DNA of 64,000 bases from Bacteroidales bacterium UBA4116 (GTDB taxonomy: Bacteria > Bacteroidota > Bacteroidia > Bacteroidales > Tannerellaceae). The stretch covers positions 245,201 to 309,200 of the forward strand of contig DFXE01000007.1 in NCBI GenBank assembly GCA_002381645.1, read 5' to 3'. This document shows, one piece after another, positions 9,161 through 17,296 of this stretch. Position numbers and translations under genes: made by a program. Below the pieces are notes generated by a model. That model saw only the letters and a program-made list of their open reading frames with translations. It was not told the DNA's origin and did no database searches. How positions within the stretch are numbered: the stretch's first letter is position 1; every line of letters begins with the position of its first letter.

Positions 9161-10876
9161 ATGGACAAACAGATGATAACCGGTTCGGATGCGTTGCTGA
9201 AGACATTAATTGCCGAAGGTGTAGATACATTGTTCGGCTATCCGGGTGGACAGATCATACCCTTTTATGATCGTTTGTATGATTACCATGATAAACTGAA
9301 ACATGTTCTGGTCCGCCACGAACAAGGTGCGACACATGCCGCCCAGGGATATGCGCGCGTATCGGGCAAAGTAGGCGTGGCGGTGGTTACCTCAGGGCCA
9401 GGCGCGACCAATACGATAACAGGTATTGCCGATGCCATGATGGATAGTACGCCTATGGTTGTGATATCGGGACAGGTTCCCGCTCCGTTATTAGGCACGG
9501 ATGCCTTCCAGGAGATAGATGTTATCGGCATAACCCAGCCGATAACCAAGTGGGCTTACCAGATAAGGAAGCCGGAAGAGGTAGCGTGGGCCGTTTCAAG
9601 GGCTTTCTATATCGCATCCAGCGGTAGGCCCGGGCCGGTAGTGCTTGACTTTGCCAAAGATGCCCAGACCGGATTGGTTGATTACACTTATGAAAAGATA
9701 AATTACATCCGCAGTTATCAACCCGTACCGGATATCGAACCGGAAAACATCGCGGCCGCGACTGAATTAATAAACCAGGCAAAAAAACCGTTTGCCCTGG
9801 TTGGACAGGGCGTAATCCTTAGCGGGGCGGAGAAAGAACTGATCGCATTTCTGGAGAAAGCGGATATTCCCGCCGGATCGACAGCGCTCGGATTATCGGC
9901 CATGCCTTCGGATTACCGGCTGAACAAAGGGATGATCGGTATGCATGGAAACGTAGGGCCAAACCGTAAAACAAACGAATGTGATGTGCTGATAGCAATA
10001 GGAATGCGGTTCGATGATCGGGTTACAGGAAACCTGAACACATACGCTAAACAGGCAAAGATCATTCATTTTGACATTGATCTTTCCGAAATCGGTAAAA
10101 ATGTTCCCGCAGATGTACCTGTAATCGGGGATGCTAAAGAAACATTGGCCGCAGTTACCGGATTACTCAGGCCCGCCACTCATACGGAATGGATTGAGAG
10201 CTTTACGCCCGATGAAAAGGAAGAATCCGAAAAGGTTATTTTGAAAGAAATCGATCCGCAAGGAGATTGTCCTTTACAAATGGGCGAAGTGATACGGAAA
10301 GTATCGGAAGCTACCGGGCATAATGCCGTATTGGTGACGGATGTGGGTCAAAACCAGATGATGGGTATCCGTTATTTTAAATATAACCGGACGAGAAGCG
10401 TAGTTACATCCGGTGGCCTGGGGACTATGGGCTACGGACTTCCGGCGGCAATCGGAGCCAAATTAGGTGCTCCGGAAAGGACAGTCTGCCTTTTTACCGG
10501 TGACGGCGGATTACAGATGACGATACAGGAACTGGGCACAATCATGCAGGAAAATCTGAATGTAAAAATCATTGTGTTGAATAATAATTTCCTGGGAATG
10601 GTACGACAATGGCAGGAACTTTTCTTCGACAAAAGGTACTCTGCTACCGTTATGCAAAATCCGGATTTCGTAGGAATCGCCAAAGCGTATAATATAGGAA
10701 GCAGGTCGGTAGAGAAGCGGGAGGAACTGCAGGACGCTATACGGGAAATGTTGGAATACGACGGTCCTTACCTGCTTTTGGCCAATGTGGAAACCCATTG
10801 CATGGTTTATCCTATGGTTCCCGCAGGAGGCACTATTACAAATATTATCATGGGTAAAGAGGAGGAAGCATTATGA
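9161..10876 (+). CDS. ilvB: Acetolactate synthase large subunit
   Basis: A 571-residue thiamine-diphosphate enzyme that condenses pyruvate with pyruvate or 2-oxobutyrate, the first common step to branched-chain amino acids. Seen are the N-terminal PYR domain with GYPGG and the catalytic glutamate in RHEQGA (Glu54), the central FAD/dehydrogenase-type domain, and the C-terminal PP domain with the ThDP/Mg motif beginning GDGGLQM and ending in NNN. It overlaps the small-subunit gene by 4 bp (ATGA), suggesting translational coupling for a fixed subunit ratio. Confidence 0.97.
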   Translation: MDKQMITGSDALLKTLIAEGVDTLFGYPGGQIIPFYDRLYDYHDKLKHVLVRHEQGATHAAQGYARVSGKVGVAVVTSGPGATNTITGIADAMMDSTPMVVISGQVPAPLLGTDAFQEIDVIGITQPITKWAYQIRKPEEVAWAVSRAFYIASSGRPGPVVLDFAKDAQTGLVDYTYEKINYIRSYQPVPDIEPENIAAATELINQAKKPFALVGQGVILSGAEKELIAFLEKADIPAGSTALGLSAMPSDYRLNKGMIGMHGNVGPNRKTNECDVLIAIGMRFDDRVTGNLNTYAKQAKIIHFDIDLSEIGKNVPADVPVIGDAKETLAAVTGLLRPATHTEWIESFTPDEKEESEKVILKEIDPQGDCPLQMGEVIRKVSEATGHNAVLVTDVGQNQMMGIRYFKYNRTRSVVTSGGLGTMGYGLPAAIGAKLGAPERTVCLFTGDGGLQMTIQELGTIMQENLNVKIIVLNNNFLGMVRQWQELFFDKRYSATVMQNPDFVGIAKAYNIGSRSVEKREELQDAIREMLEYDGPYLLLANVETHCMVYPMVPAGGTITNIIMGKEEEAL

Positions 10877-11445
10877 ACATGAACGGCAAAACATTATATA
10901 CAGTTATTATCTTTTCCGAAAATATAGTAGGGCTTCTGAACCAGATAACGATTATCTTTACACGCAGACAACTTAATATCGAAACGCTGTCGGTCTCACC
11001 TTCGGCTATTAAAGGGATTCATAAGTTTACCATTACGACCTTTGCTACCGAGGATATGATCGATAAGGTAGTCAAACAGATCGATAAACGGGTGGATATA
11101 CTCAAAGCTTACTATAATACCGACGAAGACCTTGTATTTCAGGAAATAGCCCTTTATAAAGTAAGCACGGACCTTTTTATCAAAATGGACGGCGTGGAAG
11201 AACTCATACGCAAATACAACGCGCGCGTGCTGGATATGAACCCCGATTGTGTGGTATTGGAGAAAAGCGGACATTATGAAGAAACGCAGGCTTTATTCAA
11301 GGAATTGAGCCATTCGATCGGTGTTTTGCAGTTTATCCGTTCAGGACGTATCGCCATTACGAAAAGTAAAGTCGAACGGTTGAGCGATATGCTTTCGACA
11401 ATGGAAAAGAAATTAGATATAAAGCAGAAAAATGGAGAAGAGTAA
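10873..11445 (+). CDS. ilvN: Acetolactate synthase small (regulatory) subunit
   Basis: A 190-residue protein with an N-terminal ACT domain (about residues 5-80: YTVIIFSENIVGLLNQITIIF, then LNIETLSVSPS) and the C-terminal domain of IlvN/IlvH small subunits. It binds and activates the catalytic subunit and usually confers valine feedback inhibition. The start overlaps ilvB by 4 bp and the end overlaps the thioesterase gene by 14 bp, so the three genes are tightly coupled. Confidence 0.93.
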   Translation: MNMNGKTLYTVIIFSENIVGLLNQITIIFTRRQLNIETLSVSPSAIKGIHKFTITTFATEDMIDKVVKQIDKRVDILKAYYNTDEDLVFQEIALYKVSTDLFIKMDGVEELIRKYNARVLDMNPDCVVLEKSGHYEETQALFKELSHSIGVLQFIRSGRIAITKSKVERLSDMLSTMEKKLDIKQKNGEE

Positions 11446-12163
11446 AATCGGTGAGTTTCACTTTGTAACGGAATCCTACCTGTTAGACTTCCAGGGAAAG
11501 ATAACGATTCCCATGATAGGCACTTATCTGCTGCATGCCGCATCTATCCATGCCGCGGAAAGGGGCTTCGGATACAATGAAATGAACAACGACCACAGGG
11601 CATGGGTACTATCGCGTTTAGCTATCGAAATTACCCGTTACCCAGGCATGTGGGAAAACATTACCTTATATACCTGGATTGAAGATGCCGCTTGGCTGGT
11701 AACAAACCGTTGTTTTGAATTAGTCGACAGCAAAGGTGAAACATTCGGGTACGCCCGTTCGATGTGGGCGGCCATCGACCTGAACACCCGGCGTCCCACC
11801 CCGTTAGATGTGGAAGGATTGAACGTATATAAGTGTGACAGGTCCTGCCCGATTGAAAAACCGGGAAAGATAGGTCCTGCGGAAAAAAGTCCGGCACTGG
11901 ATACATTTACGGTAAAATACAGCGATCTGGATGTAAACGGTCATCTGAACAGTATCAAGTACATGGAGCACCTGTTGGATATGTTCGATATCGATCAATT
12001 CACCCGGAAAGAAATAACCAGGTTTGAAATATCCTATATTTCAGAAGGGAAATATGGAATGGACTTAGCTCTTCACAAAGAACAGGTATTAGCCGACCAA
12101 TATAATATGGCCATTTGCCATAATGATAAAGCCATATGCAGGGCGGCGGTAAACTGGAGATAA
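11432..12163 (+). CDS. Acyl-ACP thioesterase, embedded in the ilv operon
   Basis: A 243-residue double hot-dog protein of the plant FatA/FatB-like acyl-ACP thioesterase family, which releases free fatty acids from acyl carrier protein. Seen are an N-terminal hot-dog with AWVLSRLAIEITRYP and WIEDAAWLVTNRCFEL, and a second hot-dog with SDLDVNGHLNSIKYMEHLLD carrying the Asp, Asn and His expected in the active site. It overlaps ilvN by 14 bp and lies 43 bp before ilvC, so it is in the same transcript. Its link to branched-chain metabolism is not obvious; release of branched fatty acids or balancing of branched precursors is inference. Confidence 0.85.
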   Translation: MEKSKIGEFHFVTESYLLDFQGKITIPMIGTYLLHAASIHAAERGFGYNEMNNDHRAWVLSRLAIEITRYPGMWENITLYTWIEDAAWLVTNRCFELVDSKGETFGYARSMWAAIDLNTRRPTPLDVEGLNVYKCDRSCPIEKPGKIGPAEKSPALDTFTVKYSDLDVNGHLNSIKYMEHLLDMFDIDQFTRKEITRFEISYISEGKYGMDLALHKEQVLADQYNMAICHNDKAICRAAVNWR

Positions 12164-12206
12164 ACAGATCATATTTTTTATATAATAATTAAATTAAAGG
12201 AATAAA

Positions 12207-13253
12207 ATGGCAGTAATGAATTTTGGCGGAGTAGAAGAAAACGTTGTTACCCGCGAAGAATTTCCTCTGGAAAAAGCAAGAGAAGTATTAAAAGATGAAA
12301 CGATTGCGATCATCGGCTACGGCGTACAAGGCCCCGGTCAAAGCTTAAACCTCAGGGATAACGGTTTCAATGTGATCATCGGCCAGCGTAAGGGCGGTAA
12401 AACATGGGATAAAGCAGTTGCCGACGGTTGGGTGCCCGGAGAGACTTTGTTTGAAATTGAAGAAGCCTGTGAGAAAGGTACAATTATCCAATACCTGCTT
12501 TCAGATGCAGCTCAGATTGAAGTATGGCCGCGTATCAAAAAATACCTTACACCGGGTAAAGCGTTATATTTCTCTCATGGTTTTGGAATAACTTACAAGG
12601 AACGGACAAATATAATACCTCCTGCCGACGTTGATGTTATCCTGGTAGCGCCCAAGGGTTCGGGAACAAGCCTTCGCCGCATGTTCCTGCAGGGACGCGG
12701 TCTGAATTCAAGTTATGCCATTTACCAGGATGCCACAGGTAAAGCATGGGATAGAGTAGTTGCTTTAGGCATTGGCGTAGGATCGGGTTATCTGTTTGAA
12801 ACCACTTTCAAAAAAGAAGTATATTCCGACCTCACCGGAGAACGCGGTACATTAATGGGGGCTATACAAGGTCTTCTGTTGGCGCAATATGAAGTTTTAC
12901 GTGAGAACGGACATGATCCTTCCGAGGCGTTCAATGAAACCGTGGAAGAACTTACCCAATCGTTAATGCCTTTATTCGCGGAAAACGGTATGGACTGGAT
13001 GTATGCGAATTGCTCAACAACAGCCCAACGCGGGGCATTAGACTGGATGGGACCCTTCCACGACGCTACCAAACCGGTATTCGAAAAGCTGTACAAGGAA
13101 GTTGCTTCCGGCAATGAAGCCCAACGTTCAATAGATACGAACAGCAAATCGGATTACCGCGAAGGACTTGAAAAAGAACTTGCCGCCCTCCGGGAAAGCG
13201 AAATGTGGCGCGCAGGCGCCGTTGTCCGCAATCTGCGTCCGGAAAATAATTAA
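12207..13253 (+). CDS. ilvC: Ketol-acid reductoisomerase (intact copy)
   Basis: A 348-residue enzyme that isomerises and reduces acetolactate/acetohydroxybutyrate with NADPH. Seen are the N-terminal Rossmann fold with IIGYGVQGPGQSLNLRD (about 36-52), APKGSGTSLRR and the knotted C-terminal domain with DLTGERGTLMGAIQGLLLAQYE and ETVEELTQSLMPLFAENGMDWMY, which carry the Mg ligands. It is full length. Its last roughly 240 bp recur at 14809-15039; the final 95 bp or so are identical in the two copies, so this 3' end may be a recombinant. A strong terminator follows at once. Confidence 0.97.
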   Translation: MAVMNFGGVEENVVTREEFPLEKAREVLKDETIAIIGYGVQGPGQSLNLRDNGFNVIIGQRKGGKTWDKAVADGWVPGETLFEIEEACEKGTIIQYLLSDAAQIEVWPRIKKYLTPGKALYFSHGFGITYKERTNIIPPADVDVILVAPKGSGTSLRRMFLQGRGLNSSYAIYQDATGKAWDRVVALGIGVGSGYLFETTFKKEVYSDLTGERGTLMGAIQGLLLAQYEVLRENGHDPSEAFNETVEELTQSLMPLFAENGMDWMYANCSTTAQRGALDWMGPFHDATKPVFEKLYKEVASGNEAQRSIDTNSKSDYREGLEKELAALRESEMWRAGAVVRNLRPENN

Positions 13254-13291
13254 AAATAAAGGGGCAACCGACTGGTTGCTCCTTTATTTTT
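13254..13291 (+). terminator. Intrinsic terminator after ilvC
   Basis: A stem of about 16 bp (AAATAAAGGGGCAACC with GGTTGCTCCTTTATTT), 4-base loop GACT and T-rich tail. It differs from the terminator after the second ilvC end at 15039-15077. Bases 13292-13433 hold nothing I can name. Confidence 0.88.
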
Positions 13292-13433
13292 GAATCATCA
13301 CAACAATTATAGACCAGCTCATCCTTACCTAAGCTCTTCTTTGATCCATTCTTTTTATGATTCGTATCTTTTTTTCATCCATAATTATTCTAAAGTTACA
13401 TTTAATAGAGTTAATCCATACTTAAAATAATAT

Positions 13434-14531
13434 TTAAGCTTTATGAATCACTAAAATATTCCTGCTGGCATTTTTTTTCATTACATGCCCAGTGATTAGA
13501 TTCATAAATTTAGGGAATATAAACATACCTAAATAATAAAAAGACAGGCATAATAACGTAACCACTATAACAACAGCAAAATACCATACCAAAAAACCAA
13601 TATCACTCTGAGGTTTAAATAACATCCGCATACCTAAACTAACATACCTCATCAACCAGGGATCATGGATTGCAAAAACATAAAAACTTGCAGATGACAA
13701 AAATACATTATTACTTATTTTGTTTTTCTCCAACAAAACATATGCTAAGTTAAAAACAGATATAAGACCCAAGATAATTGTCACGTTATGAACATAGTAA
13801 TTAACTCCATAACTTATTATAATTGTTATATCCGAAACTAAAAAAATAAGGAATAATACAAAAGCATTATTTTTTATTCTGATAAAATAATCAATAAATG
13901 TCTTCTTATTAATGCTAAACCATGCACCTAATGCAAAAAAGAACAAACCTCTGATCAGTTGATCACCTACATATGGAATTTGAACACTCCATAAAAAACC
14001 TAATAAAAAAAGCCCAAATATCTTTAATTTATTAATTATCAAGTATATAATAGGGGATAAAATTGAAATAATTATTAAATCCCTAACAAACCAAAATTGA
14101 TATGCAATGGGAAAAGTTGCTATCTCATTTCCGTAGTTGTACCAAAAAGCATTTATTATATTTTGAATAGTGAATCCTTTATTCTCGAAATATAAAAGAG
14201 ATAAGCAGGATGCATTCCAAAACAAATAAGGAATTAACAATGTCCAAAATCTTTTTTTAAGTTTCCCGACATATACATTTTTATCAAAAGTCGTTTTAAA
14301 AAAGAAATAGTAACCGGCAATAAAGAAAAAGAACGGAGTTGCTATTCTACCTAAAATATTTGATATTAGAATTTTATTAATATAAAATAAGGGATAATCC
14401 AAATTATTTGCCGCAATAGAAATACCATCCACAATAAAACTTGAGTTCGAATTGTGGACAAATAAAACACATACTATTAAGGGGAATCTTAATATATTTA
14501 CTAATTCAGACTGTACCTTTTCACTGCTCAT
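13434..14531 (-). CDS. Acyltransferase family 3 (OafA/YrhL-type) membrane protein
   Basis: A 365-residue polytopic protein with about ten hydrophobic helices and the family start: ELVNILRFPLIVCVLFVHN, then RIATPFFFFIAGYYFF, LKKRFWTLLIPYLFW and FWFVRDLIIISI. Family members O-acylate surface polysaccharides and glycolipids at the inner membrane. It is AT-rich compared with the flanking ilv genes and is boxed between the true ilvC 3' end and the truncated ilvC copy, in opposite orientation to both. This suggests arrival by horizontal transfer. The substrate cannot be told. Confidence 0.8.
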   Translation of the reverse strand: MSSEKVQSELVNILRFPLIVCVLFVHNSNSSFIVDGISIAANNLDYPLFYINKILISNILGRIATPFFFFIAGYYFFFKTTFDKNVYVGKLKKRFWTLLIPYLFWNASCLSLLYFENKGFTIQNIINAFWYNYGNEIATFPIAYQFWFVRDLIIISILSPIIYLIINKLKIFGLFLLGFLWSVQIPYVGDQLIRGLFFFALGAWFSINKKTFIDYFIRIKNNAFVLFLIFLVSDITIIISYGVNYYVHNVTIILGLISVFNLAYVLLEKNKISNNVFLSSASFYVFAIHDPWLMRYVSLGMRMLFKPQSDIGFLVWYFAVVIVVTLLCLSFYYLGMFIFPKFMNLITGHVMKKNASRNILVIHKA

Positions 14532-14808
14532 TCTTTTAATTTTAAGTTATTATCAAATTTACAAAATTAATATTTTTTCATCAACTCTAATTATAATTTA
14601 GATGTAATGCAGTATTAAAGTGAATTCAATTAATCAGTTACAAAATATAAACAATTAGGTTCAACATAATAGTTTCTATTCTTAAATTTACCACAAATTA
14701 CAGAAAAAGCAATTAGAAGTATATAATTTTATAAAATTCACAATAATATTAGGAAAATATTTGTTTAGCTAATAATATATAATGGGGGGTACACCAATTG
14801 TTCAAATA

Positions 14809-15039
14809 ACCCAGCGTGGAGCATTAGACTGGATGGGGTCATTCAACGACGCTACCAAACCGGTATTTGAAAAACTGTATAAGGAAGTAGCTTCCGGCAA
14901 TGAAGCCCAACGTTCAATAGATACGAACAGCAAACCGGATTACCGCGGAGGACTTGAAAAAGAACTTGCCGCCCTCCGGGAAAGCGAAATGTGGCGCGCA
15001 GGCGCCGTTGTCCGCAATCTGCGTCCGGAAAATAATTAA
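14809..15039 (+). pseudogene. ilvC: Truncated second ilvC 3' end
   Basis: About 230 bp match the last 77 codons of ilvC (TQRGALDWMGSFNDATKPVFEKLYKE onward in two blocks), with the same stop codon and the same TAAAAATAAA after it. Roughly 13 differences are packed into the first 150 bp, many silent (third-position), and about the last 95 bp are identical to the intact gene. Silent differences suggest an ilvC allele from a related strain, not random decay of a fresh duplicate. The upstream ATG at 14782 opens a short ORF but is probably accidental. No Rossmann domain is present, so no enzyme can be made. The 14532-14781 gap is AT-rich with nothing recognisable. Confidence 0.85.
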
Positions 15040-15077
15040 AAATAAAAATGGCCTTGTTACAAGGCCATTTTTATTTT
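15039..15077. terminator. Bidirectional terminator after the ilvC fragment
   Basis: A perfect 18-bp stem (15039-15056 with 15060-15077; core ATGGCCTTG/CAAGGCCAT) with 3-base loop and A/T tracts on both sides. It overlaps the 3' end of the minus-strand gene at 15071, so it can serve both strands. Confidence 0.88.
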
Positions 15078-15307
15078 ATCAACTCCCCCATTACCATTAC
15101 AATTAACGTTGGCGTCACAACCGATACAAAAGCAGGAAAAAAATTCATTTTCATTTGGTGAAATAAAAGAATAGCGGAGGAAATATACATAAAACACCAG
15201 GAAACCCAAATAATACGTTTAAAATCAGCAAACTTTAATCCAAATAGAAACGTTATATTATGCAAACCATACAGGTTTTCAAGCATTACTATTTTATAAT
15301 CATACAT
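15071..15307 (-). CDS. Small hypothetical membrane protein, possibly the frameshifted tail of its neighbour
   Basis: A 78-residue hydrophobic protein with two predicted helices (about WVSWCFMYISSAILLF and FFPAFVSVVTPTLIVMVMG). It overlaps the end of the upstream 108-residue ORF by 19 bp in another frame. The two together would make a membrane protein of about 180 residues, so either they are translationally coupled genes or one gene split by a frameshift. No family recognised. It is part of the AT-rich island and lies downstream of the SpoIIM-like gene. Confidence 0.5.
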   Translation of the reverse strand: MYDYKIVMLENLYGLHNITFLFGLKFADFKRIIWVSWCFMYISSAILLFHQMKMNFFPAFVSVVTPTLIVMVMGELIK

Positions 15308-15615
15308 AATAAAATTAAGTGTAAAAAAAGAACGGATAGTAATATAAAAGCGAAACCATACCCAATATATATTGAGATATGTAATACACTTACATTTTTG
15401 TCAAATAACAGTAGCATTATTTTGGTTGTACACACAATAAATACAAATTGTACGATAGGAATTAAATAGGAAGTTATATTATTTACATTCGATACTATAT
15501 TATGAAAAGGATTTAATTCAAAAATCATCTGTTGATATTCATTTGCCTGAAATGACATAGCCAATGAGACTAATGAAAGGCTAAATATTATAGATAGTGA
15601 TAAATATTTATCCAT
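15289..15615 (-). CDS. Small hypothetical membrane protein next to the SpoIIM-like gene
   Basis: A 108-residue protein with about three hydrophobic segments (N-terminal YLSLSIIFSLSLVSLAMSF, a middle YLIPIVQFVFIVCTTKIMLLLF, and a C-terminal IGYGFAFILLSVLFLHLILL). Its start codon abuts the stop of the SpoIIM-like gene (15616), so the two are surely co-expressed. Its own end overlaps the next ORF. The general look is of a Yip1-like or transporter-accessory membrane protein, but I cannot assign a family. Confidence 0.55.
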   Translation of the reverse strand: MDKYLSLSIIFSLSLVSLAMSFQANEYQQMIFELNPFHNIVSNVNNITSYLIPIVQFVFIVCTTKIMLLLFDKNVSVLHISIYIGYGFAFILLSVLFLHLILLCMIIK

Positions 15616-16119
15616 TTAAAATATTGATATATATGATTCAACAAAAGCAGCCATTAATATAATAGCAAAGCATATCAGCACTTCAATAAATATTTTTTTT
15701 ACCGAAATACTCATATCCTTTCCCTTATAGATATATAAAAAGAACTTAAACCCATATTCTATCCCTAACAAAGCAGACCAGAAAATAGCAACAATTTCAA
15801 AAGAATGAGGTAGTAATCTGTATATATACTCTTTCAAATATAAAATTGCCGCATTCTGATTAATTACATACCCCAATGCAAAACCATTATATAAAATATT
15901 AATACAAGAAAAAAAACCAAATGAAAAGAAACCCGCAATATTTATGAATACCACTTTTATATTATTGATAAATATTTCCTTAAAAATTTGGATTTTAGTA
16001 TAACTAATCGTATCATTTAAATTCGATACTTCATCATTTGATTCGTATTCATAAAATAAACCGAGGTAGAAACCTACGAAATAAATGACAACACATACAA
16101 TTAGGATGTATAACCTCAT
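15616..16119 (-). CDS. SpoIIM-like (DUF95-type) membrane protein
   Basis: A 167-residue protein with about five hydrophobic helices. The segment RLLPHSFEIVAIFWSALLGIE (in two parts around Pro104-His105 and Glu108) matches the conserved PHG-hEipA core of the SpoIIM family, and SFGFFSCINILYNGFALG resembles the family's upstream G-rich helix. In non-sporulating bacteria these proteins have varied roles; in several circular-bacteriocin clusters (for example enterocin AS-48) a DUF95/SpoIIM protein is needed for production. It lies 41 bp after the small secreted-peptide gene and abuts a small membrane protein. A role with that peptide is inference. Confidence 0.7.
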   Translation of the reverse strand: MRLYILIVCVVIYFVGFYLGLFYEYESNDEVSNLNDTISYTKIQIFKEIFINNIKVVFINIAGFFSFGFFSCINILYNGFALGYVINQNAAILYLKEYIYRLLPHSFEIVAIFWSALLGIEYGFKFFLYIYKGKDMSISVKKIFIEVLICFAIILMAAFVESYISIF

Positions 16120-16160
16120 AATAATAAAACAAGAGGAATTAAATTCCCCTTGTAATAAAT

Positions 16161-16429
16161 TTATAGCCTAATACCACCTCCTACTGCACCACCAATCGGA
16201 CCACCCCATGCCATATCGGCACACATTCCCCACATAGTTGAATGATATACCCCAACAACACTAAGAGCTAATCCAGGAAGAGTAGGTGCAGTAGGTGCTC
16301 TTGAATATAAATATCCAATTCCGGCCCACATTTTAGCATCACTTACATGACTATCATGCTTCACATTTGTAATAGCAAACAATCCACATACGCAAAATAA
16401 TGTGAATAATAATTTAATTTTTTTTTCAT
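16161..16429 (-). CDS. Short Gly-rich secreted-peptide gene broken at an A9 tract
   Basis: Frame 16161-16382 encodes a C-terminal part ending WGGPIGGAVGGGIRL but has only a TTG near its start. An ATG at 16427-16429 (minus strand) is followed by nine A residues. With nine A the frame ends after 22 codons. With ten A it would read MKKKIKLLFTLFCVCGLFA, a good signal peptide, straight into the Gly-rich frame (about 89 residues in all). So the gene is frameshifted, phase-variable, expressed by transcriptional slippage, or carries a sequence error. The Gly/Ala-rich tail with GxxxG-like spacing recalls small bacteriocins, but no family motif proves it. The SpoIIM-like gene follows. Confidence 0.55.
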
Positions 16430-16463
16430 GATAATAATAAACTAATAAGATTAAAAATTAAAG

Positions 16464-16769
16464 TTACAACTTTTCAAAAGTTGAGCTGAAATATGATCCT
16501 ATGCATATACCAATAATTGAAATAAAACTAAATAATGATCCTATTCCTGCTGCTTCCCAGAAACCCCAACCTTTATAAAATAATATATAATAAGGAATAG
16601 AAAATGAAAAGAAACCAATACAGACACCTATTTGAAACGTTATAGGACATTTTACTTTTAAATTTGTATTACAGGACTTACATGTAATATAACTTTTTAA
16701 AGTCGCCATCGTGGATATCGGAAATTTTTTTCCACACAAAGGGCAGGAGAACTTTTTATGATTTGCCAT
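16464..16769 (-). CDS. Zinc-ribbon plus two-helix membrane protein, copy 1
   Basis: A 101-residue protein. The N-terminus is a zinc ribbon (C9-x2-C12 and C30-x2-C33, with CPLCGKKFPIS and CKSCNTNLKVKCP), followed by two membrane helices (about 45-65 and 73-95). It is clearly paralogous to the protein at 17297-17605, with almost identical first 15 residues, the same cysteine spacing and the same FEKL end. It lies just upstream of the peptide gene on the same strand. Small duplicated membrane proteins beside a peptide gene can be immunity proteins; that is speculation here. Confidence 0.7.
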   Translation of the reverse strand: MANHKKFSCPLCGKKFPISTMATLKSYITCKSCNTNLKVKCPITFQIGVCIGFFSFSIPYYILFYKGWGFWEAAGIGSLFSFISIIGICIGSYFSSTFEKL

Positions 16770-16929
16770 ATCTATAAATTATTTAATTTGATTAGGAAAT
16801 ATTACTTATTCATTTCAAACAATTATACCTCTTTAAAAAAGGTCCACAGATAGGTAGTTACATAAACTAGAACAAATACAATAAAACAAGCCATCCGCCT
16901 CTGCCCTGCCTAAAAAGAAACAGCATATT

Positions 16930-17075
16930 TTACATCAATGTGGCTTGACAGGAGTGACATTTAATTTGTCTTTTCAAAGTGGTTATCTTGCATAGTGGAA
17001 TTCTGTTATCACATACCTGATATGATTCTTTCTCCCATTCATAATCTCTAGATTTTTTTGTAATTGAAAAAATGT
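16930..17075 (-). pseudogene. Decayed third copy of the zinc-ribbon gene
   Basis: Within the otherwise empty 16770-17296 gap, the minus strand encodes VCDNRIPLCKITTLKRQIKC followed by HSCQATL. This lines up with CPLCGKKFPISTMATLKSYI-TCKSCNTNL of the two intact copies: the TLK and the CxSC knuckle are kept and one cysteine of the first knuckle is lost. No start codon is in frame after the upstream stop at 17076-17078, and a stop at 16930-16932 removes both membrane helices. DNA similarity to the copies is visible but diverged. The rest of the gap is AT-rich without recognisable content. Confidence 0.5.
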
Positions 17076-17296
17076 CTATATAAAAAACAAATCAATTTTG
17101 CTAAATATATTTAAAATTACACATAATTTTATTGAACTATATAATATTACCATATTTTGCAACTTCACTTATTTTATATTTATGTTATGATAAACAATAC
17201 ACACACATATATATTTATAATGAAAAAATGTTCTATTTAATCAATTGTTAAGGTAGTACAAACGCATATTCAAAAAATAAACTTTCTAAAGATGAA

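Noticed and set aside
14782..15039. 85-residue ORF as an independent gene
   Set aside because: It is the ilvC 3' end in frame with a chance ATG; it lacks the Rossmann half and cannot function as the enzyme.
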